Source: Rhynochetos jubatus
Lineage: Eukaryota > Chordata > Aves > Eurypygiformes > Rhynochetidae
Direction of reading: 5' to 3'
Assembly (NCBI GenBank): GCA_027574665.1
Contig: CM050654.1
Span: 13,200,142-13,264,141, forward strand
DNA length: 64,000 bases
The notes below the pieces were generated by a model, which was not told the origin of the DNA, did no database searches, and saw only the letters and a program-made list of their open reading frames with translations. Both the position numbers and the translations under genes were made by a program. Shown here piece after piece: positions 1-13,500 of this stretch (the first letter of the stretch is position 1; each line of letters starts with the position of its first letter).

Positions 1-2356
1 TCCAAGAGCACAGTGAGAATGAAAAACCACCTTGCTGGTAGAAAAACAGCACCATGAAGCAGCCAGTGTTCGGACACATGAGACAAACATTGGCGTTCGG
101 AAATGGCAAACCTATACCTTCGGGGAATGGCAAGGTGAGCACTCTTTCTGTCATCTCTCAAAGCCAAACTGCACCGATGTATCAGGATATACTTTTTTGA
201 CTGTTTACTTCCCATGGAAACAAATTTATGCTTGTATACTAGAACTAATGATTCAGTAATGCATTAATATCTTAACCCTGCTGTCCAGCCACAGCAGAAG
301 TAGTTCGTACTTACAATACATTACACATCACAAATCACACCCCTGTCACACAGCACTTCCTGGCAGGTTTTGCCGTTCCTTCAGTGCAGGAAACACGATG
401 TTTCAGTACAGTATTTCAGCAATTCCATGACTTTGTGTTGACTGCAGGGAACTAGTTTTCCAAACAGTATGCTATGGATTCAAACCCACTTACATGTAAA
501 TGGGGAGGAGGACACAGCCAGAGAGGCAGGAAGATGTCTGTGTTACTAGAAAGCTCCCCACTAAACATCTTGAACCAGTATGCCAAGTAGGGCAGACTGG
601 TTTTAATCACGATGGTCTGCAATTCAGCATGAGACTCCATCCTAAGTCCCCCGTGTCACACTGCTGATTTGCTAGCAGCCTAAGATAGCTGACAGCAGGC
701 TGTACTCTTCCTTTCCAGCACCAGGACAGATGGCCCAAGCTCACTCCAGCAATGCAGTTTAGCCGATATGAAAAAAGACACACTAAGAAGCATTCTTATC
801 ACAGCAATGAGACACAGCCAAGTCCTGGCAAGAAAAGGGAACCTGCCTCCCCAAGGATGGAAAGCATTGTTCTGCCATAGTAAACAGCACCAGCTGGGCT
901 CTCGGATGTCTTCCTGCGGGCAGACTGCTGGGGAGAATCCACACTCTAAACATGCCTTGCAGTAATTTACCCCAGATGCACGTTAATGTTTAAATTTTCA
1001 ACAGCTACTAAATTGCAGTATTTCTTGGAGGAATATGAGGAAGAATAAGAGAGATCAACCCACTTCAGTATCAGCGAAGGAAGAAGAAGGAAGAGGAGGG
1101 CATCGCAAGCACCGCTGGCACAGCACTCCCTTGCTGCACACAGCCCAGGTGCTTGAGCCCTGGCTGCCACATGGCCCCAAGAAACACTCTCAGGATTTGG
1201 AGTGGATTTGGCTGAGTCACAGCTTGCACACCTACATCTCCTGGCCTCGTCAGAGGTCAGACCCCAGCACTCCTTCCTGCAGGCCCTGAAACTATCACTA
1301 AGCCCACTGTTTCCCCAGTATAAATGCCTATAAATACATCCTTGTAGAAACTGGGGTTAAAAGTGTCAGCTGTCAGGGACACATAGTAGTTAAAACGAAA
1401 CCGAGAACTTCATGAAGTACCTACATACAAGGTGTACACAGATAAAGTGCAAGAGAACAGCAGATGCAATTATTAATTTGCATGCCCAGCACATCTTCCT
1501 CCTCTCCTCTTTGTGGGATCAATGCTTTAGCCAGTGCCTCTTCCTTTCTGACAGCATCTCTTGGAAGAAGGTGACAACTCTCCTCTAATTCATTGTAAGA
1601 TCCCTTTGACTCCCCTCAGGCTGGTTTCCCAGAGTTGATACTAAATGTCACAAATTATGTTTTCCCTGAGAAGTTTAGCAGTCACTGAGCACATCCTTTG
1701 GCAGAGCAGGAAGCCCCAGTATCCACTGCTGTGCTTGAATCACTCTCCACTGCTCCTTTACACCCACACTTGCCCTATTTCAAGCACATAAATCAAACAT
1801 CTGACAAGCCAACACACACGGTGTGCTAGACAGTTCCACATTTTAACCCCAAAAATGAAATAGCAAAACAAAGCTGCTTATTCTGTGTAACACAGGACCA
1901 AGGACCCAGACCTTAACTCTCCATCCTCAGGAAATACACCCTGGGGTAAACGAGAAAGCATTTGAGCTCAACACAGCTGCAGTGGGTACTTTAAGCGAAA
2001 GTCCAGAACTACTATCTTGATGAAGATACCTGGAGTTTTGTTTTAGCTTTAAGCCACATAAATCGATGTGATGTAAGAAGAAAAGGATCCAGTTAAAGAG
2101 GAAAACCATATGAGTAAAACAATATAAAAATTGTACAGATTAAACATATTTAAAATAATAAAAAAAATTCTCATCAACTGGGGCATTAAAAGAGGAATTG
2201 AGTGGGGTCAAGGGTTACAACTTTCATTTATCAACAGAAAGAGCACACATTCCTGAAATACGGGAGAATAAATACAAGGACCATGTGGTGTTTACAAGAG
2301 AGAGGACTTGCAAGCAATGGTAACAGGAGTATTACAATCAGATGCATGTTAATTCC

Positions 2357-2406
2357 GGGGGGGGGGGGTGGGGGGGTGGGGGGGTGTGCGGGAAGGGGTG
2401 GCAAGG
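2357..2406 (+). repeat. G-tract, G-quadruplex-prone
   Basis: A run of 12 G is followed by T, 7 G, T, 7 G and further short G runs. Four or more G runs separated by one base is a textbook G-quadruplex pattern. It lies in otherwise ordinary sequence. Exact length is uncertain because such tracts are error-prone in sequencing. Confidence 0.85.
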
Positions 2407-4243
2407 GGAAATTACAATCTATAGCAGCAGCACTCCAGAGGCAGGTAACAAGGAGGCTCCAAGAAACCCAAAGGAAGCAAGAACAGAGGTAAAACCTTTA
2501 ACAGATGTGTCAGGAAGTTCTTTGGTAGCTGAAGCACACAGGAAGTCTCAGAACATCTCCCAAATGGCAGTATCTGTATCACACAGGCATCCCTCCCAGC
2601 AGTGCCGGCAGAGACCCTTCCTGGAGGCCTCCTCTCTGACACTGGAGAAAGCTTTAGCAGCCTCGCTTGCCAGGTGATTTGAAAGAACCCAGTCACAATG
2701 AATGCAATCCCAGCAACTGAAAGCTGAAAATGCAAGTGTGGTGGTGGTTGGATGCTGGGTTTTTTGTTTGTTTGTTCTGCTCTGGTTTTTTAAATCAGCA
2801 TATCCTACATGACATGAAAAAGGCAGCTTTTAAAAGGTGGATGAATGTGGTACATGGCATTACATCGGCACGAAGGAAGTAAAGCTGGCTGCTGGCAAGC
2901 CAGCATGAACAGCAGACTTGCATTTCTACCACCAGGAGAATAACCAACATGTGAAAAGGTAGTAACTAAAGAGTTTGTACTGCAGACCTGTCTCCAATGA
3001 CTGAACCACTCAAGAGCTACCTCAACACAAAGAAATACAGAAAGAAACTCTTAAGTGGCCATAAGAGAAGAAGCAAGCTGCACCCAGGAAGATATATGCA
3101 TTTTTTGACTTGCACATGGGCTAGTATATGCGTATTAATACTGGAAAGTTATTCTCCCACATTCAGACAGTGATTCAGAGAAATATTATATAAGCCGTGT
3201 GAAGGCTCATGCAGTTACTAACTGTAACTTCCTACAAATAGCGAGCAAGTGATATGCATATGGCAGCATCCAGTAATGAAACACCTTTGTTCCTGTAAAC
3301 GCTGCAGGAACCTTCCACTAAAATCTTACACACTAAACAACACAGTAAAAAAAACCATAGGGTGGTGATGACAGCAGAGAAGCATTTTGGACAAAGATGG
3401 ACTTGTTCATTAAACTCAGCAAGTCAAGAAGCCCCTTTGCATCTTCAATAGCATATCAGATTAGAGCCAGCAAAAGGAAAAGTAAGGTTGAGTTTCCTTT
3501 ACGAACCTTGGCCAGATGCTGCCCCAGGCCCATCACACTCTGTGTGCAGGTGGCAGAAAATGTCAAACAACATCCCACCGTACAGCATAAGCACACACAA
3601 CGAAAACTGTTCTTGGAAACACACTACCTAATTAAGATAAACCAGGCTTTGAACCAACTACTTGAAAAAAGTACTTTGCCTTAACACCAACAAGTTATAG
3701 AGCATGTTTAACAACGTGTTGGTTCACACAGGCAAAAACACGCCTATCGAGAAGCACCTCTTTAGGATGTAATTTAGACACTGAGCTGGAATCCCACTTT
3801 CTAGGAGAATGCCTCAAGAGAAGCTTCTCAGCCACCACCTCAAGTGCTTCTCATCAGGCATCGTGTGAATGAATCTCTTGCCACAGAAAAGGGGGCAGCA
3901 ACAGGGCCTGCGCCGCATACGCCACTCAGCTAGAGAAGTGGCTTTACACCTCTGGTCCACTACACTTCCCCAGCATCGTCTAGGCGAACAGCAGAGCCTG
4001 TGAAGCAGCCTGCCGCTGCCCTGCAGTACCGAGCTGTGGAGCCCTCCTGGCAATTACAATGGTACCGCCGTGCTGGTAACAAAGCGACCCTACAGCCAGG
4101 CACTATGAAGCCATTTTCAAGAGAACAAAACCAAGCTGATTTGCAAAGGGTGTTCTCTTTAGTCTTCCAAGCTTTAAAGGAAAGCTGTACCTGAAAAACA
4201 TTTTTAATTGTGTTGAAGGATAACTTGTCATTTTATTTTACAG

Positions 4244-4320
4244 ATGCCTTATGCTGTTTAAGTTACCATGGTTACATCTTCAATAAATATCATAATAAAG
4301 AAATAAGAAACAGCTATGCC
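4244..4320 (+). other. Possible terminal exon with tandem poly(A) signals
   Basis: A good acceptor (pyrimidine-rich stretch ending in cag at 4,241-4,243) is followed within 60 nt by two AATAAA hexamers at 4,282-4,287 and 4,294-4,299, then by long T-rich runs at about 4,325-4,375 typical of a downstream element. This looks like the 3' end of a plus-strand transcript. I see no coding exon belonging to it, so it may be a long non-coding RNA or chance. Confidence 0.3.
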
Positions 4321-7300
4321 CTTATTTTTTATATTTTTTTTAAATGTCATGGTGAGGGTTTTTTTTTTTTTTTAAGGTGCTGACAAGATTGCTAGCATCA
4401 TGTAACTAGTAGTCTTAATACTGCAACATTAACAGCAATATTTGTATGCAGCTGAATGCTTAATATATATATTGGAATGAAACAAAAATTTCTGCCTGCT
4501 CTCACTGGATATTACCTACCTTCCAATCTTGTCAAAGTTCACCTAGCGTTACAGAAATCTCTAGCTGTATCTCAGCAGGGTTTTTAAGACAAATCTATTA
4601 ATCATTGTGGTTTTTACATGTATCTTGTATTTCCATAGAAGAAGCATCTGCAAACTAACATAGAGAATAACTATATGATTTTGTATATATTTAACTTATT
4701 TTTATTAAATGAGGAAATAGCCTTTTTTGAAGGTAATTTCTGTAGTCTTAAAAATTCAAACCCAAACCACCTGGTTTTCATTTCCTGGCCTGTTCCTTCT
4801 GTCTCAGCTGCATACTGTGCTAAAAACAAAGGCTCCATTCTTTAATTGTGAATATCAGACGCCTTTAACCTTCATTCTGTTACTAGTGCTTAGGAATGTG
4901 AAAAAGCTAATACACAATATCCTCTTTTATTAGCTAAAATAATAAATGGCCGGTTCCATTCCTTGTATCAGCTGGGCTCAAGATCCACAGATCCTTGGAG
5001 ACTTAAGGCTCCGACAGAGACAAAAATGTATGTCTTTCAAAGCACAGTCGCTGTATTTGAACACAGTTCTGCTCTACTCTCTCAGATGACAGGCAAGGAG
5101 TGAAGGTCACCATTTCTAAGGTTACCTAAGAAAAGGCTGGAAGTCAGTCCCCTCAGCCCCTTGCCACCCCACCTGGGCTCAGTCACAAGGCAGCACAAGG
5201 ACAGCTAGCCCATTCAACAGCTTGCCTCACAGACGTTTTACCACAAAACACCGGTTCAGAGCATCAGGTGAAGACAGCATTCTTCAGTGAGAACTGAAAG
5301 CTGTCAGAGGAAACGGGGCAGGGCAAAACGACTTGTACAGCTCACTGAATCAGTTTATCAGCCAGCTCAGTGCAGGAGACAATTGCTAATAAAGCAAAGA
5401 AATATTTATCTACAATGGAAACAAACACTTGGGTAAGGAGGTGACCAAACTGTCTCCTACTTGTGAAAGGAACAGGAGATTCAGAGTGAATAAACAAACG
5501 GGTGGAGGAGGCCCTGGAGAAGATCTTGAAAACAAGCAAACAAACAAAACCTCTTTGCATCAAGAAAGCAAGCTTTCAGAAAAACTGAAACTCTAATTAT
5601 GATCACTATCAAGAGGAGACACAGTAACTGCCTTGAGACCCATTGGATCCAGTGTTGGGATAAACAGATCAAGTCCACCAATTTATTCCCTCGTTTATAC
5701 ACAATAAAACATTCGTTGCTGTTTTGCCTGCAAATAAAACAACTTGTTCATAACTTCCAGAACCTTCTGTCTGGGGCTTGTGTTAGGAATGAACGCACAG
5801 AGCTGGGTAAGGAAGAGGCACCTTTCACTCGGGGTGTGCTGGATCTCTTAACCAGGCTTCCAGGAGGCCATAACAAGCCCCACAAAGGTTTCCAGGGGTA
5901 CAGCTGAGAGGGGAGCAAAACCAAGGGTGCAGTTTAAACCACACAGGCCAGAGGGAAAGCCAGCACTGGAGGCCAGGGGCAGCAGAAATCTCTTTCAGCT
6001 GCTACTGGCAAGACTCAATGCTCTCCAACATGCAGCATCAGGCTGATGTACACATTAATACACTGAATCACAGAGAGAGTCACATTTACCTCTTCCCTTT
6101 TTAATCAACTGGCAAATAGCCAGGTTCTGCAGTTGGTTCACAGATACATATTAAGTAACAGGCAATCACTTTACTCACACATCAACACTTCCCACATTTA
6201 GTGAAGAACCACACAGTTGAAAGCCCTTTCCCCTTCCACCCGTCTATTAGTAACGAGGATATTCATTACAGCAGCTTACAGAGAGGGAAATACGTTGCTT
6301 AGCTTGGAGAAAAACATGTAGGAGAATAATCAGTGTGATGCAGTATTGCCTGAAACTTGACTTCACAACAGTCATTGCACCAAAAGGTTTAAGAAAGCGG
6401 CCTTACGAGACAAAACCGTGAAAAGTAACCAAGAAAACTTGCACCATGTGATCTCTGGGAGTCCATACATGGATACAAAACTGGTAAGGAAAACACAGTG
6501 GTTTGGTTTGTCTGTAAAGCCAGTGAACAGAATGCACGCCAGAGCAGTAACAAACATTCCTAATGATTCCTAGCATTTATTGCTAAGACCACTCTGTTTA
6601 TTATAACCACACCAAGCCCCAGCCTCTCTTGTGGTAGAAGCTACTTCATCATGAACCATTTTTCAGTGAGCAGAATTCCTTCACTGACAAGAACAAAATG
6701 GTAGTCTGTTTTGCCCATTTTTAAGGACTCTTACATGTAATCTTACCTAAAAATCATCACATCCATAATTTGCTGCAGAGTTCTTTGAAATTCTGTCAAA
6801 AAAAAAGCCCAAAACTTTATGCTGGGCATCAAACTTACGTTCTCAGAAAAAAACCTGCTACTCCTTAAGCAATGTTAGGGTCTCTGAAAAAAAGGTAAGT
6901 TAAAGTTTACCTTATGTCTGTAATGAAAACTGCCAATGCATTTCAGGGTTATTTGCAAACCTTTGTTTTCTTTAACTGAACTCTGCCTTGAGCAGGGGGA
7001 ACGCAGGCTTGAAGTTCTGCTGTGCTCTGGAATAAGCTTTCCAATGTTCCCTCTGGAGGTGCACACAATCAGCATCCCAGAAAACATTAGCATTCCAGTA
7101 ACCTTCTGGAATCCCACTCCCTTGTCTTGACAGGAACACCTTGACAAGCTCCATCTGACTCCTACAGCAACTCTCCTATAAGATCAAGAAACTAAAAAAA
7201 TTCCCAGTCTTTTAAGATTAGCGTATCTTAAGGGTAACTGCTAGCCTGGGCTAATTTTAGCCCCATCAGCTAAGGCTATGAAGGGGCAGGCTTTGATGGA

Positions 7301-9929
7301 AGAGGTTCCTCTAAGGAAATGTAAGACTATAGAACTGCTTCATCCTTTTTTCCATTAAAAAGGGAAAAAAAACCCCAAACTCAAAACAAACAGTTACAAT
7401 CAAGAACCACGTTAAGTTGTAAAATCAAGTATGCTACACTAGGAAAACCCCAAGGCAATATTGCTTATTGCAGTATGGCTTACACACTCAATTCGCTGCC
7501 CCTTGCCAAATGCATCCTTCTAAATGATTTAAAAAATAATTAGAAAAATCACATAGGTATTTTAGGGTTGGGGTTTTTTCCCTACAGGACCCTTCACCTC
7601 ATTCCATATACTGGATGAGCCTGTGCAGAGGAAAGGGGGCTATCAGTGAGGCTTTTACCCACAGAGTTTCTTTTGCAATTCACTGATGAAGTCAGGAGCT
7701 GTATGTAAATCCAGAAGGGCGTGGGGCAGGGGGAGAAGCTGGAAAGGAATACTTGGTTCCTTTTACAAAGAAACCTGTACAAGGAAGATGAGGGACTCCT
7801 CTGAGCCTTAAGATTTTATGCTTGTATCTCTATTTACCAAATACTACACAGTAATTCTGTAGCAAGGCAAAAACTTCTCAGCTGCCAAGCTATGGCATGT
7901 CTCATTTATACACTAGTAGCAAAACAGCACTAGGTATTTTGTTCACTTATGTCATTAATCAAGAAAAAGACTAGGCTAATTAATGATTCATTAATGGAAT
8001 TTTAACAGCAGAGACCCAACCTTTCCATTCATTGAAACACTTTGCTCTTTGTTGTCCACAATCAGAAATCTGGAGGTGAGCACCAGCCACAGCCTTAGAG
8101 TAGAACTTCCACATTACTGAATTTCATTTGTACTGGAAAAGAAACAAGTCTGTCTACACGTGGACAGATGTCATACCAGTATAGCCAGTTAACTTTACTT
8201 CCCCAAAACCTTTTGCCCTTGGGCAAAACAAAACTGGAAGTCAGTATTCTTAGACACTCACCCCTTCATCTGCCAGTGCTAAATGCTAAATAAAGCTTGG
8301 CATGGTTGCTCAACAACACAGGCAAGATGCTTTAAGAGCTGCTGTGGACTCCTAGAAAGTCACAGTGTTTGACCCAGAGATGGCTTCTTTAGGTAGGAGT
8401 TCCACCGATTTACAGAAGTCTCAGGAAGGAAATAAGGACTACCGATGGCACTGCATATAAAGAATTGCGCTTTCAATATTGCTGTTTCAAATCCTATTTC
8501 ATACCAGATATTCGGGATAGCAAAAAACCTGATGATCATCACCAGTTTATGTACAATTCTGTTCATCAAACAGATCTCCTTCCCCTTTCCTTCTTTTCTC
8601 AGGAAAAAAGAAAAATATTCTATATCTTCCACAAAAAAATTTATGAAAATATTTTTGAGAACTAGTGATGAGCTTTAAAAATACAAAAATGAGAACAAGT
8701 TCAAGTTGCTTCCCTCCCCCTTACTAGATTTTTTTTTTTTTTTAACCATTTGACTTGTTTCTAAATTAACTATTTTGCTAAGATGCATCCAGAAGTCATG
8801 AGATCCGCTCCTACCTGTTTCAGAGCTTTCTTTTGGCTAGTCTCTCAAAACTCAGTGGGTTTTTTCCATATCTCCACCCTCTCTATTGGCACTTGCTTGG
8901 TCCTACCCTGCAGCACTACTGAAGATGGCAGGCCATCTGTAACACAAACAATATGATTAAAGGAGAAAGCACTAGGAATAGACTGGAATGCATACGTTAC
9001 TCGCCAAGGGAACAGTTCAGCAATAAAGACTTCAAGAAGTTCCAGCTCTTTTAAACTAAAGAATTTTAGAATAAAGCACACTGCTGAAAGAAAAAAAATC
9101 ACTTCTTTCAGTTCCTAACAAATCTGTACCTTGATAAACAAAAGGATCCTAAGTCCTTGTTGTGCCACCACCAGCCCCCAACAAAAACTCAGGCCTTGAA
9201 AGGTAGGCTAGGTCTTTCTTACATGTTGAACATCTCAAGATAACCTCACATTTACATAAAACAGCAGAGAGGAGTCAGATAACAACACTGTACTGAACAT
9301 GGTGATGGAACTTAATCACTCAGCTTGAATCAAGGACCCTCAGAACAACATGCCCGACAGGCAACTACCACCTTTTATCACCTTACAAACACACAATAAT
9401 GTACACCACCACCACTGTGATTTAACCTTGTGTTTTACGTGGTTTACTGTCGGACATCAAGACCTTTTTTCTTTTTAGTACACAGACAGAAGGAAAAAAG
9501 CAAATGAGGAAATAAAATGCTTTTCTTGCCTCAACCTCAAGCATTTCCTGTGTCACACACACTTAAAAACTGCCTTGTCTCAGGTGCCCGGCACATGACT
9601 TTCCTAGCTCTTTATAGGAGTTATAGCACAGCCTATAAATATCATTTGGCTTTTTATACAGTCATACATGCTAGAAGACATGTTACATGTGATCAATACG
9701 CTTAATTTGTGAAACTCATTTTACACATACCATTTGCAATGAACTGCCTAACTTCCAAAAATTAAACAAGCTAATTCATCCCCACAACCAGGACACTGCG
9801 GATCAACAAGCAACTGAAGACCTTTTCCACAAAAACAAACTGGCACTACCACAAACATCAGCCAGACTACAGCTGTGTTACTGCGTGACAAAGATACACA
9901 CATTAACTACAGTTTGTACATTTTTCTTA

Positions 9930-9935
9930 TTTATT
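9930..9935 (-). terminator. SF3B1: SF3B1 distal poly(A) signal
   Basis: AATAAA on the minus strand, about 450 nt past the SF3B1 stop codon. A TG-rich stretch about 25-40 nt further on fits the downstream element, so cleavage is likely near 9,905-9,915. Two further hexamers lie closer to the stop (9,984-9,989 and 10,078-10,083); which one is used cannot be told from sequence. Confidence 0.55.
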
Positions 9936-10077
9936 CAAAAGCTAGGGGATGACAAAACGGGTTAAAATGTTTTATACCACCTATTTATTACATGAACAAA
10001 TACTTAATCCAAAGGGACTCGTTTTACAAGCCCCTCTGTCCAAAAACCACACACAAATTAGTTTTTATACACAAATG

Positions 10078-10083
10078 TTTATT
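10078..10083 (-). terminator. SF3B1: SF3B1 proximal poly(A) signal candidate
   Basis: AATAAA on the minus strand about 300 nt past the stop, followed within 20-40 nt by a clear TG-rich run (complement of 10,041-10,058). It would give a shorter 3' UTR than the site at 9,930. Confidence 0.5.
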
Positions 10084-10381
10084 TCTCAAATAAACTTCCC
10101 CTTTAAACACAAGGAATGAAATCTAAATCTTCATAAAGATGAAGCCAAAATGAAATCCCTCCAGTACATTGTAATCACTGTTTTCTTGGTCACTACTGGC
10201 TTTAACTGTTTAACATCAAAAAACAAGGACATATTTAAAAAAATCATGCTACTGGATTTCTAGCTCTGCCTCTGACCAGCTCTATACTGATCTCCAATAT
10301 TTTAAAATTTTACATCATCAAATCTGAAGCATTTAACTGAAGAACAGCTGTGCATTAAACACAAACAACTGAACAAGGAGA

Positions 10382-10540
10382 TTATAAGATGTAATCAAGT
10401 TCATAACGAATATAGGTGTTCTTTTCATCATTATAGATTCTTGGATAATGTGCTATCAGAGCATCCTGTGATCCGATGTAGATTGAATTATAAATCTTCC
10501 AATAAACATCTCTGACTTTCCTGGCAGGGTGAAACAAACC
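10382..10540 (-). CDS. SF3B1: SF3B1 coding exon 25 (last)
   Basis: Residues 1250-1301, from GLFHPARK to the C-terminal YELDYIL and TAA (10,382-10,384). Acceptor CTAG at the right edge; phase 0. This is the C-terminal cap of the HEAT superhelix. Confidence 0.97.
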   Translation of the reverse strand, partial: GLFHPARKVRDVYWKIYNSIYIGSQDALIAHYPRIYNDEKNTYIRYELDYIL

Positions 10541-13500
10541 CTAGAAAACAGAACGGAACAAAATTTATTGAAATCTTAAGGTCAACATATCTGTTATTGA
10601 ATTTAATTAAGTTCTGCACAATAAGCACTTAAAAAAGCAACACCACTTACAACAAAGAAGGTACACTAAATATGTTATTACTACTTCCTAGTTTGGATAG
10701 TCATAAAACTTGAGAATGACACATTGCTTAGAGACAGATTTTCTAATATTCTTTTCCTGCAGGGAGAAATTCCACTTGATGGTTTGTTTTTTTTTAAGTT
10801 TTAAGTTTTAAGTTTTAAGTTTTGTATTCTGCTTTTACATTAGGAATTAAAACCTCCTGCAGTATATTTGGCTGGAACCAAGTCTTATCTTTGGCTAATT
10901 GTGATTTGTTATATATGAGATAAAATTAAACCCAAAAAAATGAGCAGAATGTGAAAGTTCTAGTAAAAACAGTTCTATATAGCAAGTATATGTACAAGTA
11001 GTATTTGGAAAAGAAAACACTGTGCCAGGGACTTCTCTCACCTTCCTACTAATGTCAGTAACTTTGTGCTGACCCTCCCTCCCCCTTACACAGTGAAATT
11101 CTGTATCTGCAAATAATCAATAAAATGCTGTCCCATCTTCTCTACACTGACCTGCGTGACATTCATGCTTGCTTCTCACCCATGAGGTGTGCTTAGATTC
11201 TACAGCCAACACAGCAAGAACTGTTATGTGCAATGAACGGAAAGGGAGCCTTCCGATTTTACCCCACATACACGTTTACAGAAGCTGAACTGACTAGTGT
11301 TGCAATGGTACAAACTCCAATAGTACAAAACAGCACTGTTTTCTAGTGCTTCCTTTTTACACAGTTTTAAATGTCTTACTGTTTTTCTTGGCTAACGACA
11401 AATAATGTTGATTTCCTATTAAGCCTACCCTCATTTACTTCGCTCGCTTGTTACTTGTACTATAACCTCCTGCACTATTAATTTATTCCCCAGTCATGAG
11501 TTGGTGTCCTCACAACTTGTGAGATACTTCCATTTTACAAGTCAGGGTGCCAGGCTATTTTTGCCAATTTATATTTTCAGTTACCTGCTACTTCCAGGCA
11601 AGCTCCTCAATGTAAGCAGCTATCTCACTCTACTAAAATCTCTACTGACTGCATATTTCAGTTACTGAAGCCCTTGGTACAGAATGCCATGTTTAAAGAA
11701 TACTTCAAAGAGACAAAACGCCACACTATTTTCCTTTGCTGGAAACCATCTTCAGCTGACTTTTTTGTCCCCTGGATGGAAGTCCTGCCTGATAACTGCT
11801 GCCTCTGCTATCCCAGCACACATGGGGACATACCTGTAAACAATACTGCAACATTCTGCATGGACCGATAGCCACTCTGAGGCCCTCCAGAGCCCCCATA
11901 ACTGCCTGAATGACGTGAGGAGAGGTTTCAAACACATTAGGCCACACGTAATTTAACAAATGGTTAAGAGAATCTTCACAGCCAAACCCATAAACACCAA
12001 GAGACATATGTTGCACCACAGCACTGGCAGTCTGTCTGTGTACAAGATCTCTGCAAAGAGAACAATGGTCTGTTAATAAATTATACTTAGAAGCAACATG
12101 ATTGGACAAACATAGTATTTCTTTCCAGTAACATTTTTCTGAAAGCATTAATAAGCAGTTTTAACCCATATTTACTGGCAGCAAGAGGCAAAGGAACAAA
12201 AATCAGTATAATAAAGACTGACAGTTTTGTGACAAATTACTGCTCTCTAATTCAACAGCAAAAGTATTAACAATAGCAATTATCAAACGCAGTTTGAATG
12301 TAAGAGGTCTTGAGTCATAAGATGCTTGTATCATTTTAATCTTCAAAATTATTAGTGAAATAGGAGTATATAATCTGAATAATTTGTAGACAATGGCTTC
12401 CAAATTATGCTGGTCACTTAACATGTTTGGCAAAGAAAGAAAATATGCCTATTTGCTATCATTAAATCCCAGCTATATACTTAAAATATATGACTAAAGC
12501 TAACCATACCACAGAGCGAAAGAAGCGCACTCACCTGTCCATTAAAGCATCTTCAAGCAATGGTGTAACAGCATAAATGTAATCTTTTCCCATCTCTCCA
12601 ATGTATTCAAACAGGAAAGAAAGAGATTTTAACACACCATTCTGGACGTTCAGTTCTGGAACTCTGTACTCATTCATGAGTGCAGGCAGCACCGTGAAAG
12701 GTGAGCACGTTTCAGCTACAATAGCGATTGCTACCGTAGTACACACTCGGTTCTGCCTTTCCTGTACTTTCAAGTTGTTTAGCAGTGTAGCCAATACATC
12801 ATGGGGTCTGGAAAAGACAACATGCGTGTACATGTCAGTAGATTCAGTGAGCATCTGGATGAAATTCATTCAGTTTCAAACAGCAAGTGGCAGAAAAGCA
12901 TGGCTTAGCCCTTAGGAAAAGTTTAGATATCTGGGAAGCAAGATAAACTACAAAACTGGAAAACAGCTTAAGCACCTGCATGACCTTATTTTCTTAACCA
13001 ACATTTCCTACCTTGTCTAGACTTAGCTTTTTCCTGCTTTCTGTTCTGCCTCTTGTAGACTCTGGAGGATAGCAGTAGCCCTCCCCCCCAGCCCCGATCC
13101 CACAGGTAATTACAAACAAACTCGTATAAAAGCATACATCTTGACAGAGGTAGGCAATGTCCAGTACAGACACGTGTCGTTATGGCATGCCTTGGTTGCT
13201 AGCTCTATGTCCATTACATCAGTATTCGGTCACTTATTTAAGAATATGCATAAAGATGGGAACTGAGCTTCATTCTACAATTTGCTGACTTGCATTATCA
13301 CCTTAGTGGCAAAAAAATTTTTTGCAAATCAATAAAGTATTGATTGAGGGAAAAATAAGGGGAGATTAAGTATTTAAGGAAGAGTTTATGAAAGAATACA
13401 GAAGATTTGAATGCGTATCACAGTATCAAAAATTTGGGAGACAAACAGCTCTTGCTACCCTATTACATTCTAACCTTACTAGTCTACAAATTTAGTTCAA

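Larger units (their letters stand above)
1..9900. other. Non-coding flank, no gene recognised
   Basis: This AT-leaning stretch lies beyond the 3' end of SF3B1. Open frames are short (about 110 codons at most) on both strands, none reads like a known protein, and there is no CpG island. In human the next gene on this side is ANKRD44, but I see no ankyrin-repeat exon or ANKRD44 first exon here. The visible structure is a G-tract at 2,357, scattered A/T runs, and a possible plus-strand terminal exon near 4,244. Confidence 0.7.
9905..10381 (-). other. SF3B1: SF3B1 3' untranslated region
   Basis: AT-rich sequence between the stop codon and the last well-placed poly(A) signal. The right edge is exact (base after the TAA at 10,382-10,384); the left edge is inferred from the poly(A) signal. 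Confidence 0.55.

Noticed and set aside
1-9900. ANKRD44 exons expected on this side from human synteny
   Set aside because: No ankyrin repeats or matching first exon on either strand; the gene is probably further left.
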